A stretch of 59,497 nt of DNA from an uncultured SAR116 cluster alpha proteobacterium (GCA_902619485.1 CACNEF010000005.1:1-59497); one strand, 5' to 3'; shown: positions 27,664 to 36,871, counted from the stretch's first letter. Numbers and translations: made by a program. Notes: a model not told the origin generated them from the sequence alone.

Positions 27664-28410
27664 TTAGCGAAAAATTCTAATTTTTTTATCTTTTTTAATA
27701 TAACCTTTAATTATCTTACCACTTTTTAAATTTTTGACTTTAATTAAATCCCCTAAGTTACCAGAATCCTGGGCTTCACCTGAAACAGTAACCGAAACAT
27801 TACCAAGATTTGAAACTATTGAAATAACATCTCCATTATTAATTTCAAAACTTTCAAACAAATGCCTAGGATGCAAAATCTGTCCCATTTTCAGATTTTT
27901 TTTTAATTTTCTTCCAACTAAATCCTTTTTATTAGAAAAAAAAGATGTTTGATGTTTTTTTTCTGTTGAGACGACTTCAAGATCATCCAATTCTAGAATA
28001 TCATTTTTTTCTACTGACTTTTTTAATTTTATGATTTTAAGTAATTTATTTTTCTTTTTTGGTATTTTATTTTTAATAGAGGCTTTAGACACCATTTTAG
28101 GCTTAGTTGTCTTTTTATTTTCATCATTTTTTAGAGTTTGCACTCTCATTATTAACTTAAACCCATTAATATCTGAACAATTGACTTTTATAGTATTGTA
28201 ATTTTGAAACATTCTTTTAATTTCAATTTCTTTGTTACAATCTTTATAAAAAGTATTTTTTGAAAAAACTGGAGTTCCCTTTACGCCCTCATTAGTTAAC
28301 CATTGAGAAACTTTTGTAGAAATTTCTTCCCCGGAAATCGCAATTGCTTGTTTATTTATTATTGAAATTAAAATAACCAATAAAAAGTTTTTTATTATCA
28401 CTTTAAACAT
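27664..28410 (-). CDS. flgA: Flagellar P-ring assembly chaperone FlgA
   Basis: FlgA is a periplasmic chaperone for FlgI. The ~248-aa protein has an N-terminal signal peptide and the C-terminal SAF-type domain: VKKNDILELDDLEVV-like (SVEKNDILELDDLEVVSTEK), KDLVGRKLKKNLKMGQIL and NNGDVISIVSNLGNVSVTVS. A lysine-rich linker separates the N-terminal domain from the SAF domain. The ATG at 28410 is taken instead of the adjacent TTG. It lies between the LysM protein and flgM. Confidence 0.92.
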   Translation of the reverse strand: MFKVIIKNFLLVILISIINKQAIAISGEEISTKVSQWLTNEGVKGTPVFSKNTFYKDCNKEIEIKRMFQNYNTIKVNCSDINGFKLIMRVQTLKNDENKKTTKPKMVSKASIKNKIPKKKNKLLKIIKLKKSVEKNDILELDDLEVVSTEKKHQTSFFSNKKDLVGRKLKKNLKMGQILHPRHLFESFEINNGDVISIVSNLGNVSVTVSGEAQDSGNLGDLIKVKNLKSGKIIKGYIKKDKKIRIFR

Positions 28411-28413
28411 CAA

Positions 28414-28854
28414 TTATCCCCCAAAAAAATAAATTTGTGACTTAATTGATAAATTATTTTTATCTTTATTTTCAGTATTTTTATCTTTCTTGATAATCAA
28501 ATTTTTAATTTCATTAATACTTGGCAGATATAACTTTTTGCCTGAATAAAGAAAGTTAGGATTATTTCTAACAAATGCTTTCTTATTAAAATGAACAATT
28601 GCCATACTCAAAATTCTATTATTAAATGCACTAGAACCATAGTAATTTAGCATAATGTCACTTAATGTTTCGTTTTTTAAAACTACGTGATTTGTATTAT
28701 AATTTAAATCTTTTAAGAATAAATTATCAGAACTAAAATTTCCACGATCTGAATTACCTCTATACTCTAAAACAACAAAGGGTTCTGAAAATGATAATTT
28801 AGAAAGAGAAATAATAAATAGTATAAAAAAGAACAATATTTTAGATTTTTTCAT
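28414..28854 (-). CDS. Periplasmic LysM-like (FimV-type) protein
   Basis: The protein of about 146 aa has a signal peptide (MKKSKILFFFILFIISLSKL) and a LysM-like domain (~55-110): VVLKNETLSDIMLNYYGSS ... NPNFLYSGKKLYLPS. LysM domains bind peptidoglycan. It lies between flgT and flgA in the flagellar ring operon, so I infer a peptidoglycan-binding accessory of the basal body. ATG 28854 is preferred over the TTG at 28869 because GGAG falls between them. The closest type I can name is the N-terminal LysM of FimV-like proteins. Confidence 0.8.
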   Translation of the reverse strand: MKKSKILFFFILFIISLSKLSFSEPFVVLEYRGNSDRGNFSSDNLFLKDLNYNTNHVVLKNETLSDIMLNYYGSSAFNNRILSMAIVHFNKKAFVRNNPNFLYSGKKLYLPSINEIKNLIIKKDKNTENKDKNNLSIKSQIYFFGG

Positions 28855-28858
28855 TATA

Positions 28859-30013
28859 TTACTCCACAAATTTAACTATCTTGTCATTCAAGTTTGTTAA
28901 TTTAACATTATCATTTAAAGGTAACAAAGTACTGTAATTATCAAAAACATCTTCGGTATGAACTATTAATATACTGTCATTTAACATAGAATTTTGAATT
29001 TTTATTCCATTAACCAGACCAATCTGTTTTTGTTTAAGACCTTGTTTGCTTCCTAAATCTACTTGGAGTTTACCTTCATTTACAGTTAATTTGCCTTCTA
29101 AGGGTATGCAATTAATATCATAAAAAAAACTATTGATTGACTTTGATAAATGATTATGTACATTTCGGTTGATTTTATCTATGTGCAATGTGGAAATATT
29201 TCTTAAGAACTGGAATTTGCTCTCAATTTGATAATTTATTAGTAAATTATAGCTTTTTGATGTCTCTAACTTAATTTTCTGCCCTTTGTATAAATCAAAT
29301 GAAATTGTTAATAAATAATTAGCAAAATTATTTTCATTCGTTTTTGTTAGAGCTATTTTGGGAACAAGGCTATAATTACCAGGATGTATTGTCGGTATAC
29401 CTTTGGTAATTGCATTATAATCAAAAGCAGGATTTTGGGATGATTTAATAATTTGATTAAGTGGTCTATTTTGAAAGTTATTTATATCAACGTTTGGCAG
29501 TATAGATATAAGTTCATATGTTTTGTTGTACCATAAGGAAGTATACCTAGCTAATTCTGATTGAACGTTTGTATCAACTGTAATTGACCCTCTAAATAAA
29601 TTGATATTTAGAGGTCTAATTTTACAATTCTGTTCAGATAATTCACTTCCTACAATAGCGCTTATTTTTATAGTCAGGTATTCTCTATTTTGTGTCTCAG
29701 ATAAAATTTTAAAATCAAGTACTCTATTTGTAGGTTTTATAATTGATTGATCATTAATTATTGTATTTGAGCTAATAGCCGAAAATCCATTAACATTAGC
29801 ACCACCTTTTAAAGCAGCTAAGTAAATTGCATCTTCTAAAGCTCTTTTTCTAGAAGTTTCAATATTTTCAGGTAGTAAAATTGACCTGCCCGTTGCTTCA
29901 ACTTGTTTGAAATTGGAATTATCTTGCGCATATAACGCAAAATTAAACGTAAACAACGCTATAAAAATATAAACTTTATATATATTAATAAATTTTAAAA
30001 TAATTTTATTCAT
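28859..30013 (-). CDS. flgT: FlgT-like flagellar outer-ring protein
   Basis: FlgT forms the H-ring around the LP ring in Vibrio polar flagella. The 384-aa protein has a signal peptide and an N-terminal FlgT-like domain: VEATGRSILLPENIETSRKR followed by ALEDAIYLAALKGGANVNGF and the E-x-x-Y-x-x-x-I element. The middle (residues ~130-290) fits FlgT_M, and a C-terminal beta segment (GKLQVDLGSKQGLKQKQIGL) fits FlgT_C. It lies directly after the flgP-like lipoprotein gene, as in Vibrio. Sequence is diverged; the call rests on the N-terminal motif plus synteny. Confidence 0.8.
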   Translation of the reverse strand: MNKIILKFINIYKVYIFIALFTFNFALYAQDNSNFKQVEATGRSILLPENIETSRKRALEDAIYLAALKGGANVNGFSAISSNTIINDQSIIKPTNRVLDFKILSETQNREYLTIKISAIVGSELSEQNCKIRPLNINLFRGSITVDTNVQSELARYTSLWYNKTYELISILPNVDINNFQNRPLNQIIKSSQNPAFDYNAITKGIPTIHPGNYSLVPKIALTKTNENNFANYLLTISFDLYKGQKIKLETSKSYNLLINYQIESKFQFLRNISTLHIDKINRNVHNHLSKSINSFFYDINCIPLEGKLTVNEGKLQVDLGSKQGLKQKQIGLVNGIKIQNSMLNDSILIVHTEDVFDNYSTLLPLNDNVKLTNLNDKIVKFVE

Positions 30014-30022
30014 TATAAATTT

Positions 30023-30544
30023 CTAAGTTCTTCTTGCACTTTTTAACATCATAAGCATCATATCTTTATCAATCTCTAAAACAGTTTCATAAGTATCTAC
30101 ACCTGTAGGATTAATTCTTACAGTTTTAGCACCTCTAATAATTCCTTTAACAACAGCTCTAAATGTATCGTTTTGGACCATTAGATCTATTACGGTTGTA
30201 TTAGAATCAACTTGAATACCATGGATTTGTTCTGCTAATTCTCTCATTGCTGCCATTCTAGCAGATCTAATGGCCATCAATCTTTTTTGTGCATCTGTTC
30301 TTCCCGGTTGACTGGAAACAACAGCATAACCTACAGCTGATAGAGTTGGTATTTTTTCAACAGAACTATCAAATACTTCTTTTAAAGCAACTATCCCATC
30401 ACTTTCAGAGTTAATTTGTTTTGAGTTAAAACTACTTGTTGGTGAAAAATTTGAGTTAGCTAAATTCTGTATGCATCCTGTACTTACAAATAGTGCACAA
30501 GTTGTAATACCAACTAAAAGATTTTTACGTTTAAAAATTGACAT
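30023..30544 (-). CDS. flgP: FlgP-like LPP20-family flagellar lipoprotein
   Basis: The 173-aa protein has a lipoprotein signal with lipobox STGC (Cys24) and the LPP20 domain: AVGYAVVSSQPGRTDAQKRL ... MAIRSARMAAMRELAEQIHG and the ending TVRINPTGVDTYETVLEID. FlgP forms outer-membrane-associated rings at the flagellar base in Vibrio and Campylobacter. It heads the flgP-T-LysM-A-M-N operon and has a sigma-54 promoter at 30580-30596. Confidence 0.9.
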   Translation of the reverse strand: MSIFKRKNLLVGITTCALFVSTGCIQNLANSNFSPTSSFNSKQINSESDGIVALKEVFDSSVEKIPTLSAVGYAVVSSQPGRTDAQKRLMAIRSARMAAMRELAEQIHGIQVDSNTTVIDLMVQNDTFRAVVKGIIRGAKTVRINPTGVDTYETVLEIDKDMMLMMLKSARRT

Positions 30545-30579
30545 GCAATACTCCTGAATAAATTATTTCGAGACATTTA

Positions 30580-30596
30580 TGCAGAATACATGCCAA
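30580..30596 (-). promoter_or_regulatory. Sigma-54 promoter for flgP operon
   Basis: On the minus strand the site reads TTGGCATGTATTCTGCA, with GG-N10-GC spacing. It is ~36 bp upstream of the flgP ATG and back-to-back with the flhA promoter in the 229-bp divergent gap. Confidence 0.78.
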
Positions 30597-30663
30597 CAAT
30601 ATTATTAATTTATTTTATTGAATAACGAGAAAACAGAATAATGTTTATTAATAATTGTTATTC

Positions 30664-30681
30664 TTGGCATTCTTTTTGCTT
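30664..30681 (+). promoter_or_regulatory. Sigma-54 promoter for flhA-flhF-flhG-fliA
   Basis: The site reads TTGGCATTCTTTTTGCTT, a near-consensus RpoN element with GG-N10-GC spacing. It lies ~93 bp upstream of flhA, leaving a 5' UTR of about 80 bases. Confidence 0.8.
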
Positions 30682-30773
30682 CCTTATTTTTCGATTATTA
30701 TTTTAAAACTCAAATTAAATAACATATTGTTTTTATTCTATAATTTATTTGAGCTTAGAATTAAGGAGATGTC

Positions 30774-32894
30774 ATGAATTTGACAAATACATTAGCTGCA
30801 CAATTTTTTGCATCAGATAAATTAAAACCATTTGGATTACCTATAGCTATTTTAATGTTAATGGTTATGATGGTTATCCCACTTCCATCTATATTATTAG
30901 ATGTTTTTTTTACAACAAATATTTTACTATCATTATTGATATTAATGGTTTGTATTCATACTTTCAGACCTTTAGATTTTTCTAGTTTTCCAACAGTTCT
31001 CTTATTTGCAACAATTTTAAGATTAGGTTTAAATGTAGCTTCTACCAGAATAGTTTTAAGCGCTGGCCACACTGGCCCTGATGCAGCTGGAAAAGTTATC
31101 GAAGCTTTTGGCGAATTTGTTATTGCTGGTAATTATGTTGTTGGTATTTTTGTATTTGCAATATTAATTATAATAAACCTAGTCGTTATTACAAAAGGAG
31201 CTGGAAGAGTTTCTGAAGTTTCTGCAAGATTTACATTAGATGCAATGCCCGGAAAACAGATGGCTATAGATGCTGACTTAAATGCAGGTCTATTGACTAG
31301 TGAGGAAGCCAAACAAAGAAGAGATGATATTGCAAAAGAAGCAGATTTTTATGGGTCAATGGATGGAGCATCTAAATTTGTAAAAGGTGATGCAATTGCT
31401 GGAATTTTAATTCTCCTGATTAATATTATAGGGGGTCTTGTTATCGGAATTGCTCAACATGATTTACCTGTTTCAATTGCTGCTGAAAACTATATTATTT
31501 TATCTGTAGGAGATGGGTTAGTTGCTCAAATACCTTCTTTGCTGTTAGCAATAGCAACTGCGATTATAGTTACCAGAGTATCAACTAGCCAAGATTTATC
31601 TAAACAGATTGGTTCTCAAATAGGAGTTAAGCAAGCATGGTTGCCTAGCGCATGTGTTTTATTTCTTTTAGGTTTGATACCTGGCATGCCAAACACACTA
31701 TTTTTACTTGGTTCCGCTCTAACTTTTTCAGTTTGGTGGATTCTCAGAAAAAACGATGAAAGTTTTGATAATGGTGATACGAACTTTTCTGAAAATAACA
31801 AGGATATTAAAAACACAGAAAATGAAGAAGATGATAATATTATTTCTCTATCAGAAATTGCTGATAATTCTTCAATATCAATGCAACTTGGTTATGGACT
31901 AATTCAACTTGTTGATGATGAAAATGATGGTCCATTGATAGCTAGAATAACTGGTGTAAGGAAACAAATTTCAAAAGAATTAGGTTTTATTATACCTCAA
32001 GTAAGAATTAGAGATGATTTAACATTAGAATCAAACCACTACAGAATTAGAATTGGACAAGAAATTGTTGCAGAAGACAAAATTTTTCCCCAGTTACTTT
32101 TAGCTATTCCGGGAGATAATGCTCAAACAAAAATTGAAGGAACTGACGTCAAGGATCCAAGTTTTAACATGGATGCAACATGGATTGAGCCTCATCAACA
32201 AGCTAGAGCTGAAAATTTAGGATATATGGTAGTTGAACCTGAGGCTGTTATTGCAACTCATTTAAATCAAATTCTTTCCAAACAAGCTGCCGAATTACTT
32301 GGTCAAGATGATGTTCAATTACTTTTGGACAATTTAGCAAAATCGTCACCTCAATTAGTTTCTTCAACTGTACCCAAATTGGTTCCATTAAATATTCTGA
32401 CAACAATATTAAAAACCTTACTAGCCGAGAAGATGCCAATAAGCGATCTAAAACGTATATTAGAGGTTCTAGCTAGTCAAAATGTTAAAAATATGACACC
32501 TATAGAATTAGCTGAGGCAATAAGACCAACAATTTCAGGATTATTAATACAACAAATTGCGCCCTTAAATAGCGCTCTTCCAATAATAACATTCTCTGCA
32601 GATTTAGAACAGCTTATAGTAAATGTTGCAAAACAAACAGGTGCAAATGGCCTTATATTAGAAGCTAATCTTATTCAAAAAATAGTCTCAGCAATAAATA
32701 CAGTTATGGAAAAAATGCAAAGTGAAAATAGAAAGGCTGTAATGATCACGGCACCTGTAATTAGAAGAGATTTATCACACATGCTTAGACAACATATCCC
32801 ATCTTTAGATGTCCTTTCATTTACTGAATTGCCAGATAATAAAAAAATAGAAGTAGTTGCTAATATTGGCTCAGAAGAAGAAGAAAAAAATTAA
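30774..32894 (+). CDS. flhA: Flagellar export gate protein FlhA
   Basis: FlhA forms the nonameric inner-membrane export gate. The 706-aa protein has the expected N-terminal membrane domain of eight helices (~15-325) with the FHIPEP region: DFSSFPTVLLFATILRLGLN, TKGAGRVSEVSARFTLDAMP and DADLNAGLL. The C-terminal cytoplasmic domain (~365-700) docks export chaperones. Length is typical (~690). The start has AAGGAG upstream. It leads an operon with flhF, flhG and fliA. Confidence 0.97.
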   Translation: MNLTNTLAAQFFASDKLKPFGLPIAILMLMVMMVIPLPSILLDVFFTTNILLSLLILMVCIHTFRPLDFSSFPTVLLFATILRLGLNVASTRIVLSAGHTGPDAAGKVIEAFGEFVIAGNYVVGIFVFAILIIINLVVITKGAGRVSEVSARFTLDAMPGKQMAIDADLNAGLLTSEEAKQRRDDIAKEADFYGSMDGASKFVKGDAIAGILILLINIIGGLVIGIAQHDLPVSIAAENYIILSVGDGLVAQIPSLLLAIATAIIVTRVSTSQDLSKQIGSQIGVKQAWLPSACVLFLLGLIPGMPNTLFLLGSALTFSVWWILRKNDESFDNGDTNFSENNKDIKNTENEEDDNIISLSEIADNSSISMQLGYGLIQLVDDENDGPLIARITGVRKQISKELGFIIPQVRIRDDLTLESNHYRIRIGQEIVAEDKIFPQLLLAIPGDNAQTKIEGTDVKDPSFNMDATWIEPHQQARAENLGYMVVEPEAVIATHLNQILSKQAAELLGQDDVQLLLDNLAKSSPQLVSSTVPKLVPLNILTTILKTLLAEKMPISDLKRILEVLASQNVKNMTPIELAEAIRPTISGLLIQQIAPLNSALPIITFSADLEQLIVNVAKQTGANGLILEANLIQKIVSAINTVMEKMQSENRKAVMITAPVIRRDLSHMLRQHIPSLDVLSFTELPDNKKIEVVANIGSEEEEKN

Positions 32895-32921
32895 ATTAAT
32901 TAAGAAATAATGGAGAAAAAG

Positions 32922-34115
32922 ATGACACAACATAAAGTAGTTGCAGAAGATAGTTTATCAGCAATGGATGAAATTTCAAGAGTTCTTGGCAAAGATGCTG
33001 TAATACTGAAAACTCAAAAAATTAACGGAAAAATTGAAATATTGGGTTCTAATAGTATTGAAGACATAGCATCATCCAATGCAAAAAAAATTAATAAGAA
33101 AAAAAATAATTTTAGTCACTTATTTTCGAACCATAATTTAGAAAATGATAATAAAATTAGAAAAATTAATACAGTCATAAAAAATCAAAATATAAAAAAT
33201 GATTCCAGTCTACAAAATCTTAATGAGGTTAAGAATGATAATTTGGATAAAAATTTTGTTGATATTGAGACTTTTAAGACATTCACAACTAAAATAGAAA
33301 ACTTGCTAAAAAATATGATTATCTCAGATATTGACGATTTCAATAAAGATAAAAATAATTCATTAACAATTAATTTATTAAAAAAAGGTTTTTCAAAAAA
33401 AGTTATTTCTGAGTCTCAAGAAAAAATAATTAACAATAAAGAAATTGAAGATTTAGAACTATATTTTTATCATAACTTAGCAAAAAAATTGGTTTTTCCT
33501 TATGAGGAACAAATTATAAACTCTGATGTATTGTTTTTAAACGGCCCAACGGGCTCTGGAAAAACAACTTTATGCGCAAAGATTTCTTCATATATTTTAG
33601 ATAATTTACTTTCTGCAAATGAAAAACATAAATTATCAATAATAAACTTTGGTCCAAAATCCTCGGATTATTCTGAACTCTTAAATTTTGGAAAGCTATT
33701 AAATTTAAATGTCGGTTCTATCTCATCATTAAATGACTTAATTCAATTTATTGAGGAAAATAAAACTAAAACAAGATTAATAATAGATGTATCTCAAGAA
33801 AATAGAAATTTTTCAGGTTTTTTAGATTATCTTGAAAAAATGTCTCTAAATAAAAATTGTTCTAATTTATTAACTATACCCGCAAGTACAAATAAAAATA
33901 TGATCAATTCAATGATGAATTTTTATAAAAATTCATTTCCTACTATTGCACTTACAAAATTAGATGAGTCACACATAAGTGCTGAAGAGTTATCAATTTT
34001 TGCAGAATTAAATTGTAAAATTGGTATTTTATCTGGCTCTAGATCAATTATTGGTTCAATTGCTTTTGCCAAAAGTGAAGTTTTGGCACAATATATGAAA
34101 GATATAAGTATATAA
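32922..34115 (+). CDS. flhF: Polar flagellum placement GTPase FlhF
   Basis: FlhF is an SRP-type GTPase that places the flagellum at the pole. The ~397-aa protein has a FlhF N-terminus (AMDEISRVLGKDAVILKTQK), a long low-complexity Asn/Lys linker (~50-130), and a G domain with P-loop NGPTGSGKTT at ~207. The later motifs are degenerate: ALTKLDES is recognisable as the TKxD box, while the DTAGR box is replaced by IIDVSQENR, so GTP hydrolysis may be altered. ATG 32922 has GGAG six bases upstream; the ATG at 32910 would overlap that site. Confidence 0.88.
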   Translation: MTQHKVVAEDSLSAMDEISRVLGKDAVILKTQKINGKIEILGSNSIEDIASSNAKKINKKKNNFSHLFSNHNLENDNKIRKINTVIKNQNIKNDSSLQNLNEVKNDNLDKNFVDIETFKTFTTKIENLLKNMIISDIDDFNKDKNNSLTINLLKKGFSKKVISESQEKIINNKEIEDLELYFYHNLAKKLVFPYEEQIINSDVLFLNGPTGSGKTTLCAKISSYILDNLLSANEKHKLSIINFGPKSSDYSELLNFGKLLNLNVGSISSLNDLIQFIEENKTKTRLIIDVSQENRNFSGFLDYLEKMSLNKNCSNLLTIPASTNKNMINSMMNFYKNSFPTIALTKLDESHISAEELSIFAELNCKIGILSGSRSIIGSIAFAKSEVLAQYMKDISI

Positions 34116-34135
34116 ATTAAAAATTAGGATTATTT

Positions 34136-34912
34136 ATGACTACAACAATTGCTATAACTTCCGGAAAAGGGGGGGTAGGTAAAACTACAGTTGCCGTCAA
34201 TCTTGCATTAAGCCTAGCTTTGCAAAATAAAGAAATTCTTCTTTTAGATGCTGATTTAGGAATGGCGAATGCACATATATTACTCGGTATAAATCCAAAA
34301 TATTCTTTAGAGGACTTTGTAACTGGCAATTCGTCAATGGATAAAGTAACCACATCAATAAATAAAAACTTGAAATTTGTTTCAGGTGGTAACGCTATAA
34401 ATAACCTTTTAAATTTAAGTGATCTTGAGCGTCATAAAATTATCAAAAGCTTCAATGATCTCAAGAAAAAACCTGAATTCATGTTAATTGATGTTGGCGC
34501 TGGTGCAGAATCTTCATCCATGACATTTATGGCATCATCAGACAAAATTATCGTTGTTATTACTGGTGAACCTACAAGTTTCATTGACGCATATACTCTA
34601 ATAAAAACTTCTTATTTAGATTATAAAATGGATAATTTTGGTATCATAGTAAATTTGGCATCATCACCAATGCAAGCCAAATTGAACTTTGACAAATTTC
34701 AATCAATTACTCAAAAATTTTTAGATGTTAACTTAAAATACGTTGGACAAATCCCAAACTCTCAAAAAATTAGAAATTCAATTATTTCGAGACAAGCCAT
34801 AGTTTCTTCAACCAACAATAATGTTGAAACTAAAGCTTTCAACGAACTTTCGTCCAAACTATTGCTAGTTGAAACAAATAAAACTGGTACAATTAAATTT
34901 TTTGATAATTAA
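34136..34912 (+). CDS. flhG: Flagellar number regulator FlhG (MinD-like ATPase)
   Basis: FlhG (FleN/YlxH) is a MinD-type ATPase that limits flagellar number and counteracts FlhF. The 258-aa protein has the deviant Walker A SGKGGVGKTT (~9-18), switch I/II-type segments LLLDADLGMANAHILLG and LIDVGAGAESSS, and ends without a clear MinD membrane-targeting helix. It lies 20 bp after flhF, the usual order. Confidence 0.93.
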   Translation: MTTTIAITSGKGGVGKTTVAVNLALSLALQNKEILLLDADLGMANAHILLGINPKYSLEDFVTGNSSMDKVTTSINKNLKFVSGGNAINNLLNLSDLERHKIIKSFNDLKKKPEFMLIDVGAGAESSSMTFMASSDKIIVVITGEPTSFIDAYTLIKTSYLDYKMDNFGIIVNLASSPMQAKLNFDKFQSITQKFLDVNLKYVGQIPNSQKIRNSIISRQAIVSSTNNNVETKAFNELSSKLLLVETNKTGTIKFFDN

Positions 34913-34936
34913 AAATATTGTAATGAAAGTATAAAT

Positions 34937-35641
34937 ATGAACAATTATTCAAAAATTATAAAACCTTCAATTAATCAATTAATTAATGATAATACCAATT
35001 TAGTAAAAAAAATTTCTTGGCATTTACATGGACGAGTGAATTCTATTGTTGATATTGAAGATATTATTCAAATTGGGATGTTAGGTTTAATTTCTGCTGC
35101 ACAAAATTATGTCCCTCAAAAAAATGCATCTTTTGCTTCATATGCTAGCATTAGAATTAAAGGTGAAATTTTAGATTATTTAAGAAAGAGTTCTAATTTA
35201 GATAGATCAACAATTTTAATTAAAAAAAATGCCGAAAAAGCTACTAATCATCTAAGAAACAAATTAGGGCGAGATCCCTATCAAAATGAAATAGCCAATG
35301 AACTTGGTATATCCTCTGAAAAATATCAAGAGTGGTCTCATGCTTTTGAAGCAAGTGTTGTAAAAAGTTTGGAGGATTCATACGATGATTATTCTAATTG
35401 GTTTGTTACTAGTGATTTAAACCCCGAAGAACAAATAAATGATATAGAACTAAGAGATAATTTAAAAAATGCTTTAAAAGAATTAGAAGGTAAAGAGGCT
35501 CTTATTATACAATTATATTTTGTAGAAGAGCTAAACATTTACGAGATTGCTGAAGTAATGCAAGTTACAACTGGAAGAGTATCTCAAATAAAAACTTCTG
35601 CAATTAGAAGAATAAGAGAAGAACTTAGAAAAGATAATTAA
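34937..35641 (+). CDS. fliA: RNA polymerase sigma-28 factor FliA
   Basis: FliA directs late flagellar transcription. The 234-aa protein shows region 2 (IEDIIQIGMLGLISAAQNY; FASYASIRIKGEILDYLRKS), region 3 (RNKLGRDPYQNEIANELGIS) and region 4 (LYFVEELNIYEIAEVMQVTT then GRVSQIKTSAIRRIREEL). Length is typical. It follows flhG in the usual flhA-flhF-flhG-fliA order, and flgM at 27324 is the likely anti-sigma partner. Sigma-28 target promoters were not found in the window by eye. Confidence 0.95.
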   Translation: MNNYSKIIKPSINQLINDNTNLVKKISWHLHGRVNSIVDIEDIIQIGMLGLISAAQNYVPQKNASFASYASIRIKGEILDYLRKSSNLDRSTILIKKNAEKATNHLRNKLGRDPYQNEIANELGISSEKYQEWSHAFEASVVKSLEDSYDDYSNWFVTSDLNPEEQINDIELRDNLKNALKELEGKEALIIQLYFVEELNIYEIAEVMQVTTGRVSQIKTSAIRRIREELRKDN

Positions 35642-35648
35642 TTTTACA

Positions 35649-36029
35649 ATGCAAAAATTAGAAATGCTAATGAAGACAGTAGATGCGCATTATGATTCCA
35701 AGCATCAAATACAATGTTTTTATTTATCTTGCAGTCTTATTAACATTGCAAGGGGCACATGTAATCTAATTATAGCTAATGAAAAAAGTAATTTTCAAAA
35801 TAAAATAACAATAAAATATGAAAGAGCGGTAATGTCAGGCTCAATAAGAGTAAATGATGATTATTTTAATGCGTTGCAGAATCAATTATCAATAAAAAAT
35901 GAACGGCCAGCTAGGCTAGAATTAATTATTAATGATAAGTTAAATATTAACAAAAATGGAATTTTATTTCTTGAAAAGGAATTAATTTCAGAAATATTAG
36001 AATATAAATTTTTTATACCTTTACTATAA
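35649..36029 (+). CDS. Hypothetical protein after fliA
   Basis: This 126-aa protein is not recognised. It begins 7 bp after the fliA stop, so it is probably in the same operon. It appears to be a soluble alpha/beta protein with no signal or membrane segment. An in-frame ATG six codons downstream is an alternative start. In other polar flagellates, motor or chemotaxis genes follow fliA, but this protein does not resemble CheY, CheZ, MotA or MotB. Confidence 0.7.
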   Translation: MQKLEMLMKTVDAHYDSKHQIQCFYLSCSLINIARGTCNLIIANEKSNFQNKITIKYERAVMSGSIRVNDDYFNALQNQLSIKNERPARLELIINDKLNINKNGILFLEKELISEILEYKFFIPLL

Positions 36030-36042
36030 GAAAATTTTACTG

Positions 36043-36846
36043 TTAACCATCAATTAATCTTTTTGTGATATCAACTTCTGTTTGAAGTAGTCTTGAAACA
36101 CCCGAAAATGCTTGTTGTGCTTTGAGCATAGTGATCATCTCTGAAGTCACATCTACATTTGATCTTTCTAAATTACCAGATTCAATTTTACCAAATGCTC
36201 CATTCATTGGGATACCATAATTAGGTAATCCTGATTTTGAATTAGTTTGATAACGATTATTACCAACTTGCTTTAATCCTGTTTCATTGGGAAATGAAGC
36301 AAGAATGAAATTTCCTATAACTTCTTCATCGTCAAATCCATAAGTAGCAGTAATTTTACCCGTGGAATTTACATTTATATTTGATAGCAGAGATATAGTT
36401 TGATCCTCATTTATTTTTCTAGGAGGTATGACTAGATTTTTTATAATCTCATTATCTTGACCAAGGTAACCCATAACTTTTAATCCATCATTAGTAACCA
36501 CTTCGCCAGTTGCGGTGATATTAAATGATCCATCCCTTGTAAAAAAAGGAGTATCAATAGCATTTTCATTAATAACTTGGAAAAAACCTAATCCCGTAAC
36601 AGCTAAATCTAAAGCACCATTGGTTGTCTTAAGGGATCCTTGACTCATTTGTAAAAGTGGATCATTAACACCCACCCCTTGACCAGAAAATTTACTTGGT
36701 GATGATGATCTATCTCTTGAGTATATATGCTCAAAATTTGTCTTACTTTTTTTAAATGCAGTACTATTTACATTTGCGATATTATTGGAAACTATGCCCA
36801 TCTCTTTGGTGTTTGCATTAAGGGCACTTTTTAAAATTGATAACAT
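36043..36846 (-). CDS. Additional flagellar hook/rod-family protein
   Basis: The 267-aa protein belongs to the FlgE/FlgF/FlgG family: VSNNIANVNSTAFKKSKTNF (~18-37), LAVTGLGFFQV (~82), and LERSNVDVTSEMITMLKAQQ near the C-terminus. flgF, flgG and flgE are already present in the main runs, so this is a fourth member. It is FlgG-sized and lacks module inserts. Its C-terminal LERSNVD block resembles FlgE more than FlgG. It has its own sigma-54 promoter and stands alone, converging on the fliA operon. It could be a second rod protein, a minimal hook protein or an adaptor. Confidence 0.88.
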   Translation of the reverse strand: MLSILKSALNANTKEMGIVSNNIANVNSTAFKKSKTNFEHIYSRDRSSSPSKFSGQGVGVNDPLLQMSQGSLKTTNGALDLAVTGLGFFQVINENAIDTPFFTRDGSFNITATGEVVTNDGLKVMGYLGQDNEIIKNLVIPPRKINEDQTISLLSNINVNSTGKITATYGFDDEEVIGNFILASFPNETGLKQVGNNRYQTNSKSGLPNYGIPMNGAFGKIESGNLERSNVDVTSEMITMLKAQQAFSGVSRLLQTEVDITKRLIDG

Positions 36847-36871
36847 TTTGTATCTCCTATATGTTTAATTT

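Noticed and set aside
34937-36029. FliA (sigma-28) target promoters
   Set aside because: I looked for TAAA-N15-GCCGATAA-like sites upstream of fliS, flgM, fliD and others and found none convincing by eye.
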